Assembly: GCF_006974125.1 (NCBI RefSeq)
Contig: NZ_CP037858.1
Coordinates: 1,674,001-1,738,000 of the forward strand
Reading direction: 5' to 3'
Source: Stenotrophomonas maltophilia
GTDB taxonomy: Bacteria; Pseudomonadota; Gammaproteobacteria; Xanthomonadales; Xanthomonadaceae
DNA length: 64,000 bases
The notes beneath the pieces are model-generated. The model was not told where the DNA came from. It made no database searches and saw nothing but the letters and a program-made list of their open reading frames with translations. The stretch's first letter is position 1. Each line of letters begins with the position of its first letter. Position numbers and translations under genes: made by a program. Shown in pieces: positions 9,840-18,024 of the stretch.

Positions 9840-12482
9840 ATGTACTGGCTCAGCCGCCACCGGATGCTGTTGCTGACCATCCTGGTGATGGTCGGTGGCA
9901 CTGTGCTGTGTGCCGTGGCCGCCGGCCACTACGCATGGCGGCGCGCCCTGGGCGAGGAAAGCAGCCAGGTACAACGCCAGCTGCAGTTGCATGGCCAGGG
10001 CCTGCAGCAGCGCATCGACCGCTTCGGCACGTTGCCGCAGGTACTGGCGCTGGATCCGGATCTTCTGCACGCGCTGCGTGTGCCACCCTCGCCCACCGAA
10101 CGGCAGCGGCTGAACCTCAAGCTGCAACGCGCCAATGAAGTCACCCGTGCCTCGACCCTGACCCTGGTCGGCCACGACGGTGTGGCGGTCGCGGCCAGCA
10201 ACTGGGACCAGCCGACCACCAATGTCGGCGAGAACTACAGCTACCGCCCGTATTACCGGCAGGCGCTGGCCAAGGGCCGTGGTCGCTTCTACGGCATCGG
10301 CATGACCACCGGCGTGCCCGGCTATTACCTGTCGCAGGCCATCGAGGAAGGTGGCCAGCGGCTGGGCGTGGTGGTGATCAAGGTCGAGCTGTCGGCGCTG
10401 GAACAGGAATGGCTGAGCAGCCCGGATGTGGTGCTGGCCAGTGACGACCACGACGTGGTGTTCCTGGCCAACCGAGACAACTGGCGCTACCGCCTGCTGC
10501 GCCCGTTGGGCGCCGACGAGCGCCGCGAGATGCTCGATGCCCGGCAGTACGCCGACCGCGCGCTGCAGCCACTGCGTGCGCGTACCGAGGACGTGCTGGC
10601 CGACGGCGGCCGCATGGTGCGCCTGCTGGACCCGGCGTTGCCGCAGCCCATGCTGTGGCAGAGCCTGGCGCTGCCTGCCGAAGGCTGGAACCTGCATCTG
10701 CTGCACGATGCCAGTGCAGCCACATCTGCGGGGCGCGCGGCCGCACTCACCGGCGGTGCCGCATGGCTGGCACTAGGCTTCCTGGTGCTGTTCGTGCAGC
10801 AGCGCCGGCGCCTGGCCAAGCACCGCCTGCGCAGCCGCCGCGAACTGGAAACCCTGCTCAAGCAGCATGCCCAGGAACTGCGCACCGCACAGGATGGCCT
10901 GCTGCAGGCCGCCACCGACGCCGACAGCGGCCTCAGCCGCAGCCTCGAACACCTGCCGCAGGGCGTGGTGGTGATTGACCGGGAACTGCGCCTGGTCGCG
11001 TGGAATTCGCGCTACCTGGAGCTGTTCCGTTTCCCGCTGGACCTGGTCCGCGTGGGTCGGCCGATCGAGGAACTGTTCCGCTTCAACGCACGCCGTGGCC
11101 TGCTCGGTCCCGGCCCGGTGGACGAGGCCATCGAGCGCCGCCTGAACCACCTGCGCAGCGGCCGCCCGCACATGCGCGAGAGCGAGAAGGACGACGGCAC
11201 GGTGCTGGAGATCCGTGGCAACCCCTTGCCCGATGGCGGCTTCGTCACCAGCTATGCCGACATCACCAGCTACAAGAACGCGGCACGCGAACTACGCTCG
11301 CTGGCCGACGCGCTGGAACACCGCATCGCCGAACGCACCCGCGACCTGGACGAAGCCCGCCGCGAGGCCGAGCAGGCCAACCGCTACAAGACCCGCTTCG
11401 TTGCCTCGGCCGTGCACGACCTGCTGCAGCCACTCAATGCGGCGCGCATGTTCGTCTCGGTACTGCGCGGCAAGCTGAGCGACCCGGCACAGCAGCAGAC
11501 CAGCGACCACATCGACGCTGCACTGGCCGCGCAGGACGCGATCCTCAACAGCCTGCTGGATATCGCGCGCCTGGAATCGGGCAGCCTGCCGACCCGTGTG
11601 CAGGCGTTCCGGCTGGGCCCGCTGCTGCAGACGCTGGCGCGCGAGTTCGGCATCGCCGCACAGTCACGCGGGCTGGTGGTCGACTGGGTCGATACCGCTG
11701 CGGTGGTGGTCAGCGATGAAGCGCTGCTGCGGCGCATCCTGCAGAACTTCCTGTCCAACGCACTGCGCTACAGCGAACGTGGCCGCGTGCTGCTCGGCTG
11801 CCGCCGCCGCGGAGGCCTGCTGTGGATCGAAGTGCACGACCAGGGCCCCGGCATTCCCGATGCGCTGCAGGGCGAGATTTTCGAGGAATTCCGCCGCCTG
11901 CACGACGGCCAGCAACGTGGCGCCGGCCTTGGCCTGGCGATCGTCGACCGCATCGGTCGGCTGCTCGGCCACCCGATCCGCCTGCGCTCGCAGCTGGGCC
12001 AGGGCAGCGTGTTCGCGGTGGGCGTGCCGTTCGGCGAAGCCAGCGCGATTCCCGCTACTGCTCCTGTGCCGGTGCTGGTGCAGGAACCGGCGGCGGACAA
12101 CCCGCTGCGCGGGCGCCGGGTGTGGGTGATCGACGACGATCCGCACGTCTGCGCGGCCAGCCGCGCGCTGCTGGAACGCTGGGGCTGCGAGGTGATGCTG
12201 GCCGATGGCCCACAGGCCGCGTTGCTGTTGGCCGGCACCACGACCGTGCCGGAGCTGGTGCTGCTGGATGTGCGCATGGGCGATCACCATGGCCCGGTGC
12301 TGTACGAGACGCTGGCCGAGTTGTGGCAGGCGCGCCCACCTGTGGTGCTGGTCACCGCCGAGCGCGATGCGGGATTGCGCGAGATGGCCACCGAACGCGG
12401 CTGGGGGATGATGGCCAAGCCGGTGAAGCCGCCGGCGCTGCGGGCGCTGATGAGTCAGCTGCTGATCCGCCATCGCGGGTGA
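9840..12482 (+). CDS. Hybrid sensor histidine kinase with DctB-like periplasmic sensor
   Basis: The 880 residues divide as follows: membrane segment about 8-30; periplasmic double-Cache domain about 35-295, with the DctB-like stretch VAASNWDQP, GENYSYRPYYRQAL and PGYYLSQAI; second membrane segment about 300-320; PAS about 365-480; HisKA with phospho-acceptor His526 in SAVHDLLQPLNAAR; HATPase; and a receiver with Asp810 in LLDVRMGD and Lys in AKPVKP. The kinase core resembles the NahK-type hybrid kinases rather than DctB, whose usual partner is the sigma-54 activator DctD. Here no DctD is present and a LuxR-type regulator lies convergently downstream. Likely ligand: a C4-dicarboxylate (inference from sensor and neighbours). 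Confidence 0.88.
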   Translation: MYWLSRHRMLLLTILVMVGGTVLCAVAAGHYAWRRALGEESSQVQRQLQLHGQGLQQRIDRFGTLPQVLALDPDLLHALRVPPSPTERQRLNLKLQRANEVTRASTLTLVGHDGVAVAASNWDQPTTNVGENYSYRPYYRQALAKGRGRFYGIGMTTGVPGYYLSQAIEEGGQRLGVVVIKVELSALEQEWLSSPDVVLASDDHDVVFLANRDNWRYRLLRPLGADERREMLDARQYADRALQPLRARTEDVLADGGRMVRLLDPALPQPMLWQSLALPAEGWNLHLLHDASAATSAGRAAALTGGAAWLALGFLVLFVQQRRRLAKHRLRSRRELETLLKQHAQELRTAQDGLLQAATDADSGLSRSLEHLPQGVVVIDRELRLVAWNSRYLELFRFPLDLVRVGRPIEELFRFNARRGLLGPGPVDEAIERRLNHLRSGRPHMRESEKDDGTVLEIRGNPLPDGGFVTSYADITSYKNAARELRSLADALEHRIAERTRDLDEARREAEQANRYKTRFVASAVHDLLQPLNAARMFVSVLRGKLSDPAQQQTSDHIDAALAAQDAILNSLLDIARLESGSLPTRVQAFRLGPLLQTLAREFGIAAQSRGLVVDWVDTAAVVVSDEALLRRILQNFLSNALRYSERGRVLLGCRRRGGLLWIEVHDQGPGIPDALQGEIFEEFRRLHDGQQRGAGLGLAIVDRIGRLLGHPIRLRSQLGQGSVFAVGVPFGEASAIPATAPVPVLVQEPAADNPLRGRRVWVIDDDPHVCAASRALLERWGCEVMLADGPQAALLLAGTTTVPELVLLDVRMGDHHGPVLYETLAELWQARPPVVLVTAERDAGLREMATERGWGMMAKPVKPPALRALMSQLLIRHRG

Positions 12483-12764
12483 TTCCAGCCAACGGCGCAG
12501 CCCCTCGTGGGTGGTGTCTGGTTGGTCGTGGAAAGCAGAAGCCGTGGGTGGGCCGGTCGGGTTGGGTGCGCGGGGGACGCCGTGAATCCTTCCCTGGAGG
12601 CTTGGCAGCCGCTTGCTCGTGTGCGCTGTCCTGCGCACGCGAGCAAGCGGCGACCGAGCTTACATGGACGTACTTGCAGCGGCCCCTGCGCAGTCCACCT
12701 GCCCGACCTCACCCATGAACTGCTCTACGTGTCCACCCACGAGGGGCTGCGCCGTTGGCTGGAA
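12483..12764. repeat. 32-bp perfect inverted repeat spanning the kinase/regulator gap
   Basis: Bases 12483-12514 are the exact reverse complement of 12733-12764. The left arm begins at the kinase stop codon's end, and the right arm ends 1 bp before the regulator's stop. The enclosed 218 bp contain a compound palindromic element. Transcripts of both convergent genes would therefore end in the same large fold-back. Confidence 0.9.
12545..12715. repeat. Compound palindromic element C (both cores around a hairpin)
   Basis: The centre is a hairpin, 12608-12626 against 12633-12651 (18 of 19 paired). To its left is the core ending GACGCCGTGAATCCTTCCCTGG (inverted orientation), and to its right GAGCTTACATGGACGTACTT. 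Both resemble the cores at 23971-24326 and 60648-61000. Looser outer arms (GGTCGGG-type) close the element. Confidence 0.7.
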
Positions 12765-12765
12765 A

Positions 12766-13416
12766 CTACAACCCGATGCCGGCGTCGCCCTCAGGCTCCA
12801 GCGCCTTCACCAGCACTGCGGCCTGGGTGCGGCTGTGGCATTCGAGCTTTTTCAGGATCGCGGTGACATGCACCTTCACCGTGTTCTCGGCCAGCCCCAG
12901 CGTGTAGGCAATCTGCTTGTTGAGCAGGCCATCGGCCAGGCACAGCAGCACGCGGAACTGCTGCGGGGTCAGCTGGGCCAGGCGGCTGGCCAGCAGTGCG
13001 TCGGCCTCGGAGCGTTCGGCGGCCATCGCCGGGAACCACAGGCCGCCATCCAGCACCGCCTGCACCGCCTCGCCGATGGTCTCGGCCGGGGCCGACTTCG
13101 GGATGAAGCCAGCGGCGCCAAACTGCTGGGCACGACGGATCACCCGCGGGTGGTCATTGGAGGAGAGAATCACCACCGGAATGTCCGGATGCGAGCCGCG
13201 CACGTGCAGCAGCGCGGAAAAACCGTGCGCGCCGGGCATGGTCAGGTCGAGCAGCACCAGGTCCACATCCGGATGCGCGTCGAGCGCGGCGGCAAGCGCA
13301 TCGGCGCTGGCGACCTCGCGCACCTGCGCCAGCGGCAGGCTCTGCCGCAAGGACTGCACCACCGCCGAACGCAACAGCGGGTGGTCATCGGCGATCAGGA
13401 TGGTGTATTCGCTCAT
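12766..13416 (-). CDS. LuxR/NarL-family response regulator
   Basis: The start is the ATG at 13416 (MSEYTILIADDHPLLR); upstream codons lack regulator sequence. The 216-residue protein has a receiver with acidic pair Asp10-Asp11, phospho-acceptor Asp57 (VLLDLTMPG) and a conserved Lys in PKSAP. A C-terminal LuxR-type helix-turn-helix follows (LTPQQFRVLLCLADGLLNKQ, then LAENTVKVHVTAILKKL). It converges tail-to-tail on the DctB-like hybrid kinase, its likely partner. Rhodobacter DctS/DctR is a precedent for a LuxR-type dicarboxylate regulator. Targets here would plausibly be dctA and the porin at 8605. Confidence 0.9.
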   Translation of the reverse strand: MSEYTILIADDHPLLRSAVVQSLRQSLPLAQVREVASADALAAALDAHPDVDLVLLDLTMPGAHGFSALLHVRGSHPDIPVVILSSNDHPRVIRRAQQFGAAGFIPKSAPAETIGEAVQAVLDGGLWFPAMAAERSEADALLASRLAQLTPQQFRVLLCLADGLLNKQIAYTLGLAENTVKVHVTAILKKLECHSRTQAAVLVKALEPEGDAGIGL

Positions 13417-13444
13417 GGGGCCATTGTACGTGCAGGCCGGAGCC

Positions 13445-14500
13445 TCAGCGCCCCGCCGGCTCCACGCTGCTGCGCCAGGCATCGAGGAACTGGCGGCGCT
13501 TGAGCGCGTCCAGGTACACCAGCAGGCCCGGGCCCAGCTGGATCGGGCGGCGGCTGCGGCCCGGTGCATCTTCGCCACGTGCGTTGCCGGTCACGATCGG
13601 CATCAGTCGTGCCTCGCGCGACAGCACCTGCTGGCCACGCGGTGACAGCAGGTAATCGAGGAAGCGCCGGGCTTCTTCCGGGTGTGGGCCGGTGCGCGGG
13701 ATCATCGCTGTACGCAGCACCACCAGCGTGTAGTCCTCGGGCTCGACGATGGCCAGCGGCGCGCCGGCATCGACGCGTGCCTGCGCATAGGAGCCGAGCA
13801 CGTTGTAGACCAGCGACAGCTGGCCGCTGGCCACCTTGTCCAGCAGTACGCCGGTGCGTTCCTCGCGCACCACGTCGTTGTCACCGAGCGCACCCAGCAA
13901 CGCACCGGCGATACTGCCGCGCTGTGCGTCCTGGGTGGCCAGCAGGTAGCCGACGCTGCTGCGTTCGATGTCATAGGTGCCAACCCTCCCGCGCAGCGGC
14001 GCACCTTCGGCGCGCAAGCGATCGAGCAGCTGGCGGCGCGTGTGCGGCACCTTCGCCACGGCCATCGCGCGGGTGTTATAGACCATCACCACCGGCTCGT
14101 AGCTGATGCCGAAGGCCTCGTTGCGCCACTGCGCCCAGGCCGGCAGCGCGGCGGTCTGCGCCGAACGATGCGGCAGCGCGTGGCCATCGTTGACCAGCTT
14201 GGTCTGCAGGTCCATGCCACTGGAGATCAGCAGGTCCGGCGATGCCGGCCCGGCGCGGTCATGCAGGTAACGCGCATACAGATCCTGGGTGATGATGTCC
14301 TCGTACACCACTTCGGTACCGGGATGCAGGCGCTGGTAATCGGCGATCACCACCGCGAATACTTCGATATCGGTGGTGCCGTGGATGCGCAGCTGCGCCG
14401 TCACGGCCCCCTTCGCAGGGAAACGGCGCACGTCGCCGGGCGCGGCCAGTACCGGCAGGGCCAGCATCAGGGCAACGGCAGCGGCGAACAGGCGGATCAT
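13445..14500 (-). CDS. Periplasmic extracellular solute-binding protein, ABC/AfuA-like, in TctDE-type operon
   Basis: The 351 residues open with a signal peptide (MIRLFAAAVALMLALPVLA). The rest is a type II binding protein of the iron/polyamine-like extracellular solute-binding class (ASPDLLISSGMDLQTKLVNDG, GRVGTYDIERSSVGYLLA). Its start overlaps the upstream kinase stop by 4 bp (ATGA). No permease or ATPase gene is nearby, so it probably presents a ligand to the kinase rather than feeding a transporter. Similar binding-protein/two-component sets are known in proteobacteria. The ligand is unknown; neighbours point to a carboxylate. Confidence 0.82.
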   Translation of the reverse strand: MIRLFAAAVALMLALPVLAAPGDVRRFPAKGAVTAQLRIHGTTDIEVFAVVIADYQRLHPGTEVVYEDIITQDLYARYLHDRAGPASPDLLISSGMDLQTKLVNDGHALPHRSAQTAALPAWAQWRNEAFGISYEPVVMVYNTRAMAVAKVPHTRRQLLDRLRAEGAPLRGRVGTYDIERSSVGYLLATQDAQRGSIAGALLGALGDNDVVREERTGVLLDKVASGQLSLVYNVLGSYAQARVDAGAPLAIVEPEDYTLVVLRTAMIPRTGPHPEEARRFLDYLLSPRGQQVLSREARLMPIVTGNARGEDAPGRSRRPIQLGPGLLVYLDALKRRQFLDAWRSSVEPAGR

Positions 14501-15888
14501 GGCGTACTCCGGGGCAGGCGGATGGTGGCGATCAACCCACCCTGCGGGCGGTTGCTCAGGTCGATACGGCCGCCGTGGCTGTCGACCACGCGCTTGACGA
14601 TGGCCAGCCCCAGCCCGGCGCCTCCAGACGGTGCACCGTCGCCACGTGCGAAGCGTTCGAAGACGCGCTCGGCATCGGCGGCCGCGATGCCGGCGCCATG
14701 GTCGGCGATGGTCAGCACGGCCTGCCCGCCTTCCACGGTCAACGCGATCTGCAACGGGCCGTCGCCGCCATACTTCAATGCGTTGTCGACCAGGTTCTTG
14801 ATCGCCTCGCGCAGCAGCAGCGCGTCGCCGTGCACCTGCACCGGCTCGGCGGTCATCGCCAGCTGCACGCGCGGTGCCGGGCCGGCCTGCGGCAGGGCTT
14901 CATGCAAGGCCTGGTGCACGGTTTCGGCCAGGTCCACCGCCGCAAAGCGCTGCAGGTGCGAACGATGGATCACGCTGGCATCGCTGAGCAGCTGGTTGAG
15001 CAGGCGGCTCATATGGGTGGCATTGCGCTCGATCGCCTGCAGGCTGCGCCGCATGTCTTCCGGATCGTCATCATCCAGCGCCAGCTGTGCCTGCGCGCGC
15101 AGGGCAGCCAACGGCGTACGCATCTGGTGGGCGGCCTCGGCCATGAACGCGCGCAAGGTCTCGTTGCTGCTGGACAGGCGTTCCATGAAGCGGTTCAACG
15201 CCGCCACCATCTGGTCCATCTCGCGCGGCACGCGGGCGTCCAGCGGCTTCAGGTCGGACGGCTCGCGCCGCGACAGCTCGCGCTCCACCCGCACCAGCGG
15301 GCGGAACGCGCGGTGCACGCCGAACGCCACCAGCGCCAGCAGCAGGCCGGACAGAACGCCAATCGCCAGCAGCGCACGGTTGACCATGTCCTGCGCCACC
15401 GCTTCGCGGGCACGCCGGGTCTGGCCGACCTGCACCTGTACTTCCCCCTGCGCCGAGGCGGCGGCGAAACTGCGGCCGACCACCACGAAGCGCACCGTCT
15501 CGCCGCTGTACGCCGCATCAAACAGCTGCGGTTGCGTGCCGGGCCGACGCGGCGGCGGCGGCAGATCGCCATAACCGGTGATCAGGTTGCCGCGACTGTC
15601 GGCCACCCGGTAGAACACGCGATCTTCCGGGGCCATCGCCAGCAGGTCCAGCGCGGCATAAGGCAGGTCAACCTGCCACTGGCCATCGACCAGGGCGATC
15701 GAATCGGCAATGGACAGCGCCGAGGAGACCAGCAGGTGGTCATAGGAACGGTTTGCAGCGCGCTGGCCATACCCGCGCGCCGCAAACAGCAGGGCCACCG
15801 CGAACACCGCCAGCAACGCGCCAAGGTAGAGCAGCAGCGTGCGCCGCAGCGAGCCCGGCGCGGCACTCGCGGTACGCGCGTCAGCCAT
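14497..15888 (-). CDS. tctE: Sensor histidine kinase, TctE-like
   Basis: The chosen start at 15888 overlaps the regulator's stop by 8 bp; the frame remains open upstream but only as a shadow of the regulator gene. The 463 residues comprise a membrane helix about 15-37, a periplasmic domain of the TctE/2CSK_N type, a second helix about 165-187, HAMP, HisKA with His in AEAAHQMRTPLAAL, and a HATPase ending in GGAGLGLAIVKRVVDSHGG. TctE kinases sense tricarboxylates; the divergent CitMHS carrier fits. It sits between the regulator and binding-protein genes in one tightly overlapping operon. Confidence 0.9.
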   Translation of the reverse strand: MADARTASAAPGSLRRTLLLYLGALLAVFAVALLFAARGYGQRAANRSYDHLLVSSALSIADSIALVDGQWQVDLPYAALDLLAMAPEDRVFYRVADSRGNLITGYGDLPPPPRRPGTQPQLFDAAYSGETVRFVVVGRSFAAASAQGEVQVQVGQTRRAREAVAQDMVNRALLAIGVLSGLLLALVAFGVHRAFRPLVRVERELSRREPSDLKPLDARVPREMDQMVAALNRFMERLSSSNETLRAFMAEAAHQMRTPLAALRAQAQLALDDDDPEDMRRSLQAIERNATHMSRLLNQLLSDASVIHRSHLQRFAAVDLAETVHQALHEALPQAGPAPRVQLAMTAEPVQVHGDALLLREAIKNLVDNALKYGGDGPLQIALTVEGGQAVLTIADHGAGIAAADAERVFERFARGDGAPSGGAGLGLAIVKRVVDSHGGRIDLSNRPQGGLIATIRLPRSTP

Positions 15889-16576
15889 CTGCGTCGGCAC
15901 CGCCATCACTGGCTTCCAGCAGGTAGCCGACGCCGCGCACGGTGGTGATGCGCAGCGGTGCGCCCGCCAGTTTCTTCCGCAGGCGACCGACGTACAGCTC
16001 GATGGCATTCGGACCGGCTTCGTCGTCGAAGCCGAACAGGCCGTTGCCGATCTCGTCCTTGCCCACAACCTGGCCCATACGGCCGACCAGGATCTCCAGA
16101 AGGCGGTATTCACGATTGGGCAGCTCGATCGGTTCGCCGTCGAGCGTGACCCGGTGCGCCGCGTTGTCGAACTGGAAACCACCGACCTGCACCACCTCGC
16201 TCGCCTGGCCACGTGTACGCCGCAGCAGCACGCGGCAGCGCGCTTCGAACTCGCGGAAGTCAAAGGGCTTGCCCAGGTAGTCGTCGGCGCCGACATCCAG
16301 CGCCTGCACGCGGTCTTCAATGCCATCGCGCGCGGTGAGCATCAGTACCGGTGTGCTGTCGCCGCGCTCGCGCATGCCCGCCAGCACGCGCAGGCCATCG
16401 AGCTTGGGCAGGCCGATATCCAGCACCACCAGGTCGAAGCTCTGGTAGCGCAGCACGCTGGCCGCCGCCAGACCATCGGCCTGCCAGTCCACGGCGTGCC
16501 CACTGCGGCGCATGCGGCGGATGATCGCATCGGCCAGATCCGGGTTGTCTTCGACCAGCAGCAGGCGCATGGGCAC
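15881..16576 (-). CDS. tctD: OmpR-family response regulator, TctD-like
   Basis: The 231-residue protein has a receiver (acidic pair at residues 9-10 in VEDNPDLADAI, phospho-acceptor Asp53 in VVLDIGLPKLDG, Lys in GKPFDFREF). A winged-helix OmpR-type DNA-binding domain follows (NREYRLLEILVGRMGQVVGK and VYVGRLRKKL-like ELYVGRLRKKL). It is first gene of the regulator-kinase-binding protein operon and divergent from a porin/CitMHS/SDR group, its probable targets. A direct repeat at 16680-16697 in the divergent gap could be its site. Confidence 0.92.
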   Translation of the reverse strand: MPMRLLLVEDNPDLADAIIRRMRRSGHAVDWQADGLAAASVLRYQSFDLVVLDIGLPKLDGLRVLAGMRERGDSTPVLMLTARDGIEDRVQALDVGADDYLGKPFDFREFEARCRVLLRRTRGQASEVVQVGGFQFDNAAHRVTLDGEPIELPNREYRLLEILVGRMGQVVGKDEIGNGLFGFDDEAGPNAIELYVGRLRKKLAGAPLRITTVRGVGYLLEASDGGADADG

Positions 16577-16679
16577 GGGGTTGGGAGGGGAAACGAATGC
16601 TACCGCATGCCGCTGCCGCGCTCGCCGGGCCCCGCCCGGAGGCAGCGGCGAGCCGATTTACGCTGCACTGCACAATCCG

Positions 16680-16697
16680 TTGACAGGACGATGACAG
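16680..16697 (+). promoter_or_regulatory. Candidate TctD site: TGACAG direct repeat, 11-bp period
   Basis: Two TGACAG copies begin at 16681 and 16692, exactly 11 bases apart, in the divergent gap between the regulator and porin genes. OmpR-family regulators bind tandem half-sites with a 10-11 bp period. The first copy overlaps a TTGACA that could equally be a -35 box. Confidence 0.35.
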
Positions 16698-16776
16698 CTT
16701 GCCCGACCCAGACTGCGGCCGCGCACCGTCCGGTGCCCACGATTGCCGCGCGCCTGGCGCGCACCTGGGAGGGTTT

Positions 16777-17952
16777 GTGGAATTCACGTTTGCCTGGCGG
16801 CGTCCTGCCGCCATGATGGCGCTGGCTGCCCTGTCGGCGCCGGCCTTTGCCGCCGAAGACGATCGTCCGGTCACGGCCTCGCTCGGGGGCCGCCTGCACC
16901 TGGACTTCGCCACCTTCGACAACGACAACCGCGGCACGCCGAACAAGGACGACACCGAGATCCGCCGTGCGTGGGTTGACGTGTCCGGCAAGTTCTTCGT
17001 GGTCGACTACAAGCTGGAAGCCGATTTCTCCGGCGACCGCGTCGAGGCCAAGGACGTGTACCTGGCACGCAGCTTCGGCAAGGCCGGCAAGCTGACCGTC
17101 GGCCAGTTCAAGCAGTACTTCTCGCTGGATGACCGCACCAGCTCCAACTATGGCAGTTTCCTGGAGCGCGGCAATGCCGGCACCACGCTGGCACCGCTGT
17201 ACCGCCTGGGTGCGTCGTGGCAGGCCAACCCGGGTGACTTCACCTGGGCGGCCAGCATCTACAGCCTGGAGAGCATCGACGCCTGGCAGGTGAAGGGTCG
17301 CGCCGCCGGCGGCCGCGTCACCTGGGCACCCTCCCCCAGCGACGGTGACGTGCTGCACCTGGGCCTGTCGCTGGCCCGCGAGGCCTACGACAACCCCGGC
17401 GCCAACGGCGTGCCCGGCCTGCGCATCCGCCCGCGCCCGGCCGGCCACCTGTCCGACGAGAGCCGCCTGACCCTGGTCGACTTCTCCGCCGGCCGCGATA
17501 CCGACGTCAACAAGTGGTCGCTGGAATACGCGCAGGTGCGCGGCCCGCTGTCGTGGCAGGGCGAGTTCAGTGGCGCCACCTTCGATGACGGCGCCCAGCG
17601 TGGCGACGTGATGGCTGCCTACGGCATGCTCAGCTGGTTCGTGACCGGCGAAAGCCGCGCCTACGACCGCAAGACCGGCCGCTTCGCGCGGGTGAAGGAC
17701 ATCCGGCACAAGGCCGGTGCCTTCGAAGTGGCGCTGCGCTACGACCAGATGTGGGGTGCACAACACCTCGATGGCGCGCCGGACCTGCGCCGCGGCAGCA
17801 CCGAAGCGTGGACGCTGGGTGGCAACTGGTACCTGCGCGACAACCTGCGCTTCATGCTCAACGTGATCGAAAGCCGCAACCGCGACCGCCTCGCCGGGGT
17901 CACGGTGGACCGCACGCGCGCGGTCACCGGGCGCCTGCAGTACGACTTCTAG
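16777..17952 (+). CDS. Outer membrane porin, OprO/OprP family (citrate module)
   Basis: I place the start at the GTG at 16777, behind GGAGGG, because it gives a proper signal peptide with an Arg-Arg n-region (WRRPAAMMALAALSAPAFA). The ATG at 16813 would leave almost no n-region, and the ATG at 16699 adds unrelated sequence. The mature part is a beta-barrel of the phosphate-selective porin family (VDYKLEADFSGDRVEAKDVY, GQFKQYFSLDD) and ends in Phe. It is followed by a CitMHS carrier and divergent from TctDE, so citrate or metal-citrate passage is likely (inference, by analogy with OpdH under TctDE control). Confidence 0.85.
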   Translation: MEFTFAWRRPAAMMALAALSAPAFAAEDDRPVTASLGGRLHLDFATFDNDNRGTPNKDDTEIRRAWVDVSGKFFVVDYKLEADFSGDRVEAKDVYLARSFGKAGKLTVGQFKQYFSLDDRTSSNYGSFLERGNAGTTLAPLYRLGASWQANPGDFTWAASIYSLESIDAWQVKGRAAGGRVTWAPSPSDGDVLHLGLSLAREAYDNPGANGVPGLRIRPRPAGHLSDESRLTLVDFSAGRDTDVNKWSLEYAQVRGPLSWQGEFSGATFDDGAQRGDVMAAYGMLSWFVTGESRAYDRKTGRFARVKDIRHKAGAFEVALRYDQMWGAQHLDGAPDLRRGSTEAWTLGGNWYLRDNLRFMLNVIESRNRDRLAGVTVDRTRAVTGRLQYDF

Positions 17953-18024
17953 GCCTGATACCCCGGGCATGCCGCCCGGGCCCCTTCCACTTCCCCACGT
18001 CCTGTTTTCGCAAGGAGTCCGCAG

